Positions 1 through 6,200 of a stretch of DNA of 9,440 bases are shown here, piece by piece. The notes below the pieces were generated by a model. It ran no database searches and was not told where the DNA came from. It saw only the letters and a list, made by a program, of their open reading frames with translations. Made by a program: the position numbers and the translations under genes. The DNA comes from JADKCL01 sp046050405. Lineage in GTDB: Bacteria; Bacteroidota; Bacteroidia; J057; JADKCL01. Where the stretch lies: assembly GCA_046050405.1 (NCBI GenBank), contig JBJOPY010000124.1, positions 1 through 9,440 on the forward strand, read 5' to 3'. The first letter of the stretch is position 1; each line of letters starts with the position of its first letter.

Positions 1-1
1 C

Positions 2-247
2 TATGTGTACCTTTTTCCCTTGGTATTGAACTTGGACCAAGAGGTTGCCCTTAATTATTTGATGAACTATTTTTTTAAAATTCCGATCGAAGCAAACGCT
101 GTCTATCATTCAAAGCTACCGTCGTTCCTATATTGGGTAGAATCCTCTCTGGGTAAGGATGCCTTTTCCAAATTTATAGAAGGGCTTCCCGGCGAGGTGC
201 GCGATCATCGTTTGGTGAAGGATGCCTTGGACGAATTGGACATGTAA
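2..247 (+). CDS. C-terminal end of an unrecognised protein (partial at 5' end)
   Basis: An open frame enters from the left edge and ends at TAA 245-247, giving about 81 visible residues. A GTG at 5 is available, but the frame is open to the window edge, so the true start is probably outside. The visible part starts hydrophobic (LFPLVLNL), includes an aromatic-rich stretch around NYFFKIP, and ends in an acidic tail with DELDM. I see no known motif. The stop is followed 15 nt later by a second small gene on the same strand, so the two are probably co-transcribed. Base composition is AT-rich, unlike the GC-rich Rhs fragment downstream. Because an Rhs core fragment follows, an immunity-type or other Rhs-cargo protein is possible, but that is inference from position only. 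Confidence 0.55.
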   Translation, partial: YVYLFPLVLNLDQEVALNYLMNYFFKIPIEANAVYHSKLPSFLYWVESSLGKDAFSKFIEGLPGEVRDHRLVKDALDELDM

Positions 248-262
248 ATTGGGCTTGGAGAT

Positions 263-460
263 ATGCTAATTATTATACAATATAAAGCAAATGCAATGAT
301 AAGAATGCTCAAAAATTTCGAAATCGTAAGTTTTTATCGCGCTGGTGATAGCTGCCCTCAGTGTAAGAAAGGAATCTTAAGAGATACTGGAGGGGAACGT
401 CATGGTGACAGGATCTTATACTGTACAAATTGCAATTGGCAAGTTCGGGAAAACACCTAG
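263..460 (+). CDS. small zinc-ribbon protein
   Basis: A 65-residue frame with two CxxC knuckles: C31-P-Q-C34 and C54-T-N-C57, separated by 19 residues. This is the usual spacing of a zinc ribbon. The loop between the knuckles is charged and glycine-rich (DTGGERHGDR) and the chain ends soon after the second knuckle. The start at 263 has a GGAG-like stretch a few bases upstream; ATG codons at 296 and 305 are alternatives that would remove the hydrophobic MLIIIQY leader and leave the ribbon intact. The gene lies 15 nt after the preceding stop, so a two-gene unit is likely. Zinc ribbons of this size bind nucleic acid or act as accessory subunits, but nothing here identifies a partner. It could also be a short cargo protein next to the Rhs remnant. 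Confidence 0.6.
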   Translation: MLIIIQYKANAMIRMLKNFEIVSFYRAGDSCPQCKKGILRDTGGERHGDRILYCTNCNWQVRENT

Positions 461-602
461 CCCATGATTAGATTGGAAGAATCCTTGATTCAGCTGTATG
501 CGCCGGCTCAAGGAGCGGGTCATTAAAAACCTTTCGATCGGCTCCATGCCTAGGGGGAAGCGGTTCACCAGTGTGAGCCACTCCTACTACATCTGGAAGA
601 AG
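461..602. other. unassigned segment between the zinc-ribbon gene and the Rhs fragment
   Basis: A plus-strand frame from ATG 498 runs uninterrupted through this segment into the Rhs fragment, but the first 44 residues resemble nothing I recognise. A minus-strand frame also runs through it, continuous with the IS66 tnpA fragment. Neither looks like a real gene here. Composition shifts from AT-rich to GC-rich across the segment, so a recombination junction probably lies within it. Confidence 0.4.
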
Positions 603-630
603 CCACAGCTCCGCAACCCCGGAGCTGTGG
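603..630. repeat. perfect 10-bp inverted repeat (hairpin)
   Basis: CCACAGCTCC at 603-612 and GGAGCTGTGG at 621-630 are exact reverse complements around an 8-nt loop (GCAACCCC). The hairpin ends where recognisable Rhs sequence begins. On the minus strand the stem is followed by CTTCTTCC, which is only weakly terminator-like. On the plus strand there is no T-run. It could be a terminator for minus-strand transcription, a recombination or transposition end, or a structure carried with the Rhs piece. Confidence 0.65.
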
Positions 631-875
631 GTGACCTGTACGACCCCGAGGGCAACCTCGTCCGGAAGGAGGACAAGGCAGGGGGCGGCCATTGGGAGTA
701 CCGCTGGCAAGGCAACGGCATGCTCCGGGAGGTCGTCCGCCCGGACGGGCGAGCCGTGGCCTTCGTGTACGACGCCCTGGGGCGCAGGATCGCCAAGTCC
801 TTCGCCGGGACCGTCACCCGCTGGGTGTGGGACGGCGACGTGCCCCTCCACGAGTGGAGCCTCCCCGCCGCCGCC
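631..875 (+). pseudogene. Rhs/YD-repeat core fragment
   Basis: The translated segment carries two YD-type repeats: YDPEGNLVRKED near 639, then a WEYRWQGNGML linker, RPDGRAVAFVYDALGRRIAK, and the conserved RWVWDGDVPLHEW ending near 857. In Rhs proteins this stretch belongs to the beta-cage shell just before the RHS-associated core signature and the variable C-terminal toxin. Only about 80 residues remain of a protein that normally has many hundreds to over a thousand. The upstream repeats, core signature and toxin tip are absent. The frame is intact but there is no plausible own start. It ends abruptly against an IS66 tnpA fragment on the other strand. High GC contrasts with the AT-rich genes to the left. 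I call it a displaced or truncated Rhs core remnant; the family assignment is secure. Confidence 0.85.
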
Positions 876-1016
876 GGGCTCCCGGCGGATCCTGTATAGC
901 CAGTGCTTGAAGGTTGCCTCGACCGCACCGCGACGCTCGCAAAACTCGGCTTGCGTCAGTTCCGTGCCGCGCTCGTACTCCGCGACCAGCGCACGGTAAT
1001 CCAGCTTCTGTTTCAT
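876..1016 (-). pseudogene. tnpA: IS66 TnpA (accessory protein) N-terminal fragment
   Basis: The first 47 residues from ATG 1016 fit the N-terminus of IS66 accessory proteins: a helix with RALVAEYERG, then TQAEFCERRG as the first helix of a helix-turn-helix, then TFKHWLYRIRRE as the recognition helix. In intact elements TnpA is about 100-130 residues and works with TnpB and the TnpC transposase. After residue 47 the reading frame continues only as antisense to the Rhs fragment, so the true tnpA sequence stops at the junction near 876. Not functional as it stands. Confidence 0.75.
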
Positions 1017-1057
1017 GAACGCAAATCACACAGCAGCCCGCTTCGAACGAAATATGC

Positions 1058-1075
1058 GGTTCAGCGGGTGGTTAC
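1058..1075 (-). repeat. IS66-type terminal repeat (left end of remnant)
   Basis: On the plus strand the sequence is GGTTCAGCGGGTGGTTAC; on the minus strand it begins GTAACC, as expected for an IS66 left end facing tnpA. It matches 16 of 18 positions of the repeat at 8893-8910. The outer flank begins GATTCACT at 1076. No matching target duplication could be identified because the other end of this copy is lost. Confidence 0.7.
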
Positions 1076-1113
1076 GATTCACTATCCGTGGACATTCGTT
1101 CAATAGAAAGCAG

Positions 1114-1145
1114 CCCGCCCTGCATCCCTAAGGACACAGGGCGGG
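1114..1145 (-). terminator. intrinsic terminator of the 44-residue gene
   Basis: CCCGCCCTG (1114-1122) and CAGGGCGGG (1137-1145) form a perfect 9-bp GC-rich stem with a 14-nt loop. Read on the minus strand it starts 34 nt after the stop of the small gene at 1179, and the stem is followed by CTGCTTTCT, a modest pyrimidine tail. It could also stop plus-strand transcription coming from the IS66 end. Confidence 0.6.
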
Positions 1146-1178
1146 ATCAAAGGCCTCTGTCCAACCAAGGCTACCTGC

Positions 1179-1313
1179 TCACTTGCCCTTGGAAGGTTTG
1201 TGATTGGGATTTTTCTGGTTCGACCTGTTGTCTTTGGCCTTTTGATGCTGCTCATTGTTGGGGTTCTTCGTGTCTGATCTTTGATCGTTCCCCGTTTTTT
1301 CTGCTTTTGACAT
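1179..1313 (-). CDS. small, highly hydrophilic Lys/Asn-rich protein (44 aa)
   Basis: A 44-codon frame from ATG 1313 to TGA 1179-1181 begins MSKAEKTGND and ends NHKPSKGK. It is very rich in Lys, Asn, Gln, Asp and Ser, has no cysteine and almost no hydrophobic residues, so it should be disordered and basic. Support for it being real: the composition is strongly biased while the other minus-strand frames look random, a strong terminator follows at a typical distance, and a promoter-like site lies upstream. No known domain. Short basic proteins of this kind are seen in Bacteroidota (general impression, not checked). It is not part of any neighbouring operon. It could bind nucleic acid, but nothing in the sequence proves it. 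Confidence 0.5.
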   Translation of the reverse strand: MSKAEKTGNDQRSDTKNPNNEQHQKAKDNRSNQKNPNHKPSKGK

Positions 1314-1451
1314 ATTAAACTCGATTGATAGTTAAACAAATGCCCGTTTTTAGTCTTGGAGAGGGCAAAAAACTCCAAGTAGAACCTTCCATCCTAGATG
1401 GGCAGTTCACAGTTCAAAATGACTTTTTGATAACATGTTTAAAGTTCGATA

Positions 1452-1484
1452 CAAAGTTAGTTTGGGTGCCAAACCACCAACAAT
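1452..1484 (-). promoter_or_regulatory. candidate Bacteroidota-type promoter with internal palindrome
   Basis: On the minus strand TAACTTTG (1452-1459) fits the Bacteroidota -7 element TAnnTTTG exactly. An ATTG (1481-1484), one base off TTTG, lies 21 nt upstream as a possible -33 element. The spacer contains the palindrome GTTTGG-CAC-CCAAAC (1460-1474), a possible operator. It points towards the 44-residue gene, leaving a leader of roughly 130 nt. The -33 match is imperfect, so this is tentative. Confidence 0.3.
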
Positions 1485-1535
1485 GTTCATTCAGAAATCT
1501 ATTCCGCAAAATAACGGAATGGTAAAAACAGGTGC

Positions 1536-1649
1536 ATGAAGCGAATGAGGAGGCTTTTCTTGTTCGTTTCCTTGTCCATGGCAACATTTATACAGTTTCT
1601 TAGTTGTCTTTTCGGCAAAAAAACAGGATTTTTCACTCTAAAAGATTAG
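1536..1649 (+). CDS. possible tiny signal-peptide or lipoprotein-like ORF (37 aa)
   Basis: ATG 1536 opens a 37-codon frame ending at TAG 1647-1649, nine bases before the start of the next gene. The product has a basic N-region (MKRMRR), a hydrophobic core (LFLFVSLSMATFIQFL), then Ser-Cys and a short tail GKKTGFFTLKD. This resembles a bacterial signal peptide, perhaps a lipoprotein one, with almost no mature part. It may be a small membrane peptide, a leader translated ahead of the 512-residue gene, or the surviving start of a deleted lipoprotein gene. The match to a signal peptide is visible; that it is expressed is only inferred. Confidence 0.3.
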   Translation: MKRMRRLFLFVSLSMATFIQFLSCLFGKKTGFFTLKD

Positions 1650-1657
1650 AATTCAGT

Positions 1658-3196
1658 ATGAACAGGACAAAGACAGGGCACTCGATACTCTTCGATCTGA
1701 TGGAAATTATCGAGAAACTGGGCGAGCAGGAGGTGAAGGACTTTTCAGCCTTTGCAACGGCGAAGAGGGAGAAGGCGAAATACCATACCTTATTTCGGTA
1801 TTTGATTGACAAGACGAAACAAGGTATCACGAAGGACGAGATCGATGAAAACGAGGTAAGGAAATGGGCGAATGTCAAGGGGTCATACTCCGACATGATT
1901 GGCAACCTTCACACCAAGTTGATCGAATTCCTGGGGAGACAATACGCCGCAACCATCGAGGCAACATGGTACAAGCAGGTGAATCAGCTAATGGATCAAG
2001 CCGAAGCTTTGTATGGGAAGGGTTTGCGTGAACATGCCAAGATTGCCTTGGAAAAGGCAGTAGAGTTGTGGGAGAGCAAGTCCGAAAAATATCATTACAC
2101 TTGGAACGCTACCTCTGGGAGGTTAGCCTTCATTCGGCAAAGATTCAAGCAGGGGCAACAAACCGACAAGATCGCTTGGACAGATGAGATGGTTGCCGTC
2201 GTGGGCCAGGTGGCAAGCTGGTGTCGCGACCGAATTCGGAATGTAGCGGACGTTCCACCTGCGGAGCGTGAGCGAAACGAGGCTTGGCGCGCAGAAACGA
2301 TCTTTCTCAGGTTGACTCAATTGTATGCGGAACATTTCAAGGATGGTAAAAACGAGCTTCGGGCAATTTCGGAGAGACTAGACAGACCATCTAGTGCTAC
2401 ACTTCTCCGGATGGCGAATAGACAAGGAGTTTCGATTTCAAAGGAGCAATTGGCATCCGCCCAGGAAACCACACTGAGCGATATCGAATCGGTTTTCATG
2501 CGCATCTGTGGATTCAACAGAGCCGTCGAATTGGGAGATTTCGAATCCGCGAACCAATTCTTAAACCTTGATGGGAACTGCCCTATTTCGGGAATGAACT
2601 TCTATCCCGCAGCCTCGATGTGGGTGTTGTTCCAGTTTCAATCGATGCGGCTCGGATTCGACTTCAAGTATGGAAGGATTGCTGAGGGGGCAACGGATAA
2701 GCAGATTCTAGGGAAATTTCTAGCAGAGATGGAGACAGAATTCTCCTATCTGCCGATTCGCTTGGAACTATATCAAATCCTGATCCATTTCGGAAATTGC
2801 CAGTTCGAGAAGGCGCTCCAAATGACAAGGGACTTGATGGGAGTAAAGAAATCCAAGAATGTCGTGATCGGCCCACTGAAGATGCTGGAATTATTGGCAT
2901 TGTGGGAACTGAACCACACCGACTGCTGGGACAAGAGAGAGGCTTTGACGGGGTTCTTTGCTCGAAAATCAGGTGACGAATGGACGTTTCCCAAAGCCTT
3001 TGCAGCCTTCATGCTCAAGGCTCCGCGATTGGATGAAGCGGCTTACAGAGTGGCCGGAGAAATGAAGGAGCTAAAGCAGGACGTGGAGAAGCTGAAAAAA
3101 AAGGCAAGCCCGTGCAATCCCGTTCACCAACTCATCCTATGGCGCGTCCACGGATGGGAGTCGGGGGAGACGAATAGAAGGAGTCTCTTTGGGTAA
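1658..3196 (+). CDS. unrecognised 512-residue helical, TPR-like protein
   Basis: I do not recognise this family. I chose ATG 1658 over an in-frame TTG at 1604, because the extra 18 residues overlap the preceding small frame and look random. No signal peptide or membrane segment is visible, so the protein is probably cytoplasmic. The sequence reads as mostly alpha-helical: an N-terminal charged helical domain (residues 10-95, with KYHTLFRYLIDKTKQ), a segment at 107-138 with the A..LY..G....A...L..A spacing of a tetratricopeptide repeat, further helical pairs near 285-303 and 371-396, and a lysine-rich helix at 464-482 that could form a short coiled coil. Cysteines at 189, 284, 308, 381, 423 and 486 are scattered and form no zinc motif. 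The gene converges on the giant helicase with a gap of 27 nt and no obvious terminator between. A scaffold or adaptor role is a guess from the repeat-like pattern. Confidence 0.8.
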   Translation: MNRTKTGHSILFDLMEIIEKLGEQEVKDFSAFATAKREKAKYHTLFRYLIDKTKQGITKDEIDENEVRKWANVKGSYSDMIGNLHTKLIEFLGRQYAATIEATWYKQVNQLMDQAEALYGKGLREHAKIALEKAVELWESKSEKYHYTWNATSGRLAFIRQRFKQGQQTDKIAWTDEMVAVVGQVASWCRDRIRNVADVPPAERERNEAWRAETIFLRLTQLYAEHFKDGKNELRAISERLDRPSSATLLRMANRQGVSISKEQLASAQETTLSDIESVFMRICGFNRAVELGDFESANQFLNLDGNCPISGMNFYPAASMWVLFQFQSMRLGFDFKYGRIAEGATDKQILGKFLAEMETEFSYLPIRLELYQILIHFGNCQFEKALQMTRDLMGVKKSKNVVIGPLKMLELLALWELNHTDCWDKREALTGFFARKSGDEWTFPKAFAAFMLKAPRLDEAAYRVAGEMKELKQDVEKLKKKASPCNPVHQLILWRVHGWESGETNRRSLFG

Positions 3197-3223
3197 GGTT
3201 AAGACGCTATTTTGCCATCCCCT

Positions 3224-6200
3224 TCACACCCTCCCCAACGTCACCACCGGCAAAACCACCCTCCATTCCTTGGGGTCATCCGGTGGGCGCCACCGGACGA
3301 CCCACCCCACCTTTGCCTCCTGGACTTGGTAGCCCTTGGACATCCAGCGAACGAGCAATTCCTTGAAACTCTTGGACGCATAAAACCCATGATTGGAATC
3401 CTGCGACCAGCAAAATTTCCCCACATCCCCCGGGTGAACATACAAGGAGTCCCCACTGAGGAGGTGGCCGGTGAGGGAGAGAATCCTCTCGTCCTTGAAA
3501 AAATTTAAACCAATATCCTTCAAGCCACAGGTATAAACAAACCTGGAAGGCGCATCGAACGCTGCATCATTCTGCTTCAGAATCAATCCCGGGACATTCA
3601 TCCCGGAAAACAAGGAGTGATTCGTATAAATATGGAGCCTGGACTTCGCCCGGGTCATGGCGACATAGAGCAGGCGGTGGCCATGAAGATCCTCCGGGTA
3701 GAAATGGTCCAGCACCAGATGGACTTCATCGAATTCCTTCCCCTTGGATTTGTGCATGGTCGAAATGGTCAATGCCAAATCCTCTGACCGGTACACATCC
3801 TCCAACCGGATTTCCCCCATGAATGCCTTCCAGTCGGAGCGGAAAATTTCCTTGCATTCTGCCTGGAAAAGATCCAGGATTTGAAAGACCAGTGCCAGAT
3901 TCGCAGACCGCCGGAACTCGGTGGACAAGAACTCCCTGCCCGCCTTCCAGCGGTCCTCCGGAATCAGCCCCAGTCCCTTCTCGCTGCCTGCTTCAATGAA
4001 TTCAGAAAAAGCGCGGACCTCTTCCAGGTTCCCAAGGCTGAATCCATCATTGCCGCCCAGCAAGAGGGGCTTCAGGCCCCTGTCCTCCAGCAGCGTCTTC
4101 AGCTGGAGGCCCTCCTCGTTCGTGCGGGTCAGAATGGCGATGGAATCCCCAGGGGAGCCCATCTGGATCTGGGCGGCAACATCCCGGAGAAAACCCCCGT
4201 TTTGGTAGGTGGTGATGGAAATGCTTCCAGGCTGGGGGGAGGAGGCATGGAGAATCTGTCCTGACTTCAATCTTCCAGGCTCCAGCCGGGGAAGATACTG
4301 GTTCGTGAACTCCACCAGATTCCGAAGGGAGCGGTAATTGGTGGTGAGGAAAAACTGGCGGCAGTTCTTCTCCGCCGCAAACTGCATCATGTACTCCATC
4401 TTGGAGCCCCTGAACCCATAGATCGCCTGGTCATCATCCCCGGCGGCGATCATCCTGATGTCAGTTGTCGTTTCAACGATCGCCTGGAGGAGCGCGTATT
4501 CCTTCTCCCCGACATCCTGGAACTCATCCAGCATGATCACGGTCTTTCCTGCGACCTTCTCCAGGGGCACCGTCTTCTCCCGGATGCCGACGGTCGCCTC
4601 GCCGATGATATCGTCCATCCTGGACAGGTCGCCAGGCCTGCCGAGCAGCTGGAACGCAAAGGCATGGTAGGTGAAGATATCAATATGCGATCCCATGCCC
4701 GGCACCAGCCGGTTCAGCCGTTGCCTGAATTCAATGGCGGCAGGCCTTGAAAACGCGAGCATCAGGAACTGCTCCGGCTTGACCTCCTCCAGCAGCAGCA
4801 AGGAGGCCATCTTGTGGACCAGGGTCTTGGTTTTCCCACTACCAGGGCCGGCAGAAACCAGAATTTGGTCCTCATTGGCCCGAACGATATTGTTCTGCTC
4901 GGCGGAAAGCCCCCCAAAAATCTCATGGAACTTCCTCTCTGTCAGCGACCGGGCGAGGATCTTTTCCTTCCCGGGGAAATACCTCCGGATGAAGGCGGCG
5001 GAATCCAACCGAAAATAATCATCCACAAACTGCATGGCCATTTGATGGCTCTGCAGCAGGCGCTTGGCATACTCCCCGACAATGTGGACCTGCTTGATCT
5101 TCTCATCGTAATACCTGCCGAGGACCTCGTAATCCTCCTTGGTATATTGCTTGTAGCTATTTTCCTCGATTTTCACAATGCGATACCGGTTGAAGAAAAC
5201 CAGCAATCCCTCCTTCAGGTCAATGGCCCTGCAAAAATGCAAATCCAATAGCGCCCGCTCATAATCCGCCACCTTCAAGGCCTTGCGCTGTTCGGAGAAC
5301 AAGGAGGAAGACTGGTCCCTGGATTTCAATCCGACCACCGAGAATTCGACCACAGGGTTTTTCAATTCAGTGGTTGCCTTCCCCAGCGCAAGCGCATACA
5401 GGTCATCCAATACCCTGGAGGAAACCTCATGGTAAGATGCCATCTTCTCGCTGACGGCCTCCTTCTCTTTTTGGAACTGAATCCGATAGTTCCAGGTTCC
5501 CGCTTCCAGCCGTTCCTTCTGAATCCACTTCCTGATTTCCCAGTGCAGCAGCACCAGCCTGATATTCTCAATGGTGGAGAATTGCGCGCCCTCCTCCTGC
5601 AGCATGGCATTCAGCTCCCGCAGATTGCACCGGAGGCTGCGGGACGCCCCCTCCGGCCATAACATGGACAGCAGCTTGCGCTCAAGGCGTACAAAGTTCT
5701 GGAAAATGGTCTTGGAATTGTTCGAGGAGGCCACGGTATCCACCCTGGCCTTCATGTCCTGGCTGTCTCCGAACAGCTGGAGATCCCGGAACTGGTGGAC
5801 GATGCTCACGATCTCAGGAAGGGAGATGGCCAGCCTCTCCGCCATTTTATCCACCTGCAGATCCTCTTTGTGGGAGAGGATGTACTTGGCCATCCGGATA
5901 CAATTCTGGAAATCCTGTTCGGATAATTGGCCCCGATGCTGTTCCAGGACTTTCAGTGCCTCGTCAAAGTTCCGATAGAGAATCCCGTTCGCAAATATCC
6001 TCGGGGAATTTTCCTGCCGGTCGATGTACCTGGCCTGTTCCAGTGCATTGATGGCAGTGGAGACCCGCGTCCCCAGTTCCCTCATCTCAGTGTCCCAGCC
6101 TGCCGCACGGGCAATCTCACGGGCGGATTTGGAGAAATTTCTTTCCCGGAACTGCTTGATCGCCCGCCAAATCTGGGAAATTTCCTTGTGCGTCAGGCGG

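Larger units (their letters stand above)
876..1075 (-). mobile_element. IS66-family remnant, left end
   Basis: Reading the minus strand from 1075, the segment begins with a GTAACC terminal sequence, has a leader of about 59 nt, and enters the tnpA start codon at 1016. The element is cut off near 876, where the Rhs fragment begins; the rest of tnpA, tnpB and tnpC and the right end are missing. IS66 elements normally carry tnpA-tnpB-tnpC between inverted ends beginning GTA. A second end of nearly the same sequence is present at 8893-8910. Confidence 0.7.

Noticed and set aside
468..875. Minus-strand continuation of the IS66 tnpA frame
   Set aside because: Beyond residue 47 the frame is antisense to the Rhs fragment and loses all similarity to TnpA, so it is not a longer protein.
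1100..1378. 92-codon minus-strand frame over the 44-residue gene
   Set aside because: It runs through the terminator hairpin and reads as an arbitrary basic sequence. The alternative 44-residue frame has a coherent composition and a properly placed terminator.
1325..1525. 66-codon plus-strand frame
   Set aside because: It has a TTG start, no ribosome site, no motif, and crosses the candidate minus-strand promoter. The 61-residue version from an internal ATG is no better.
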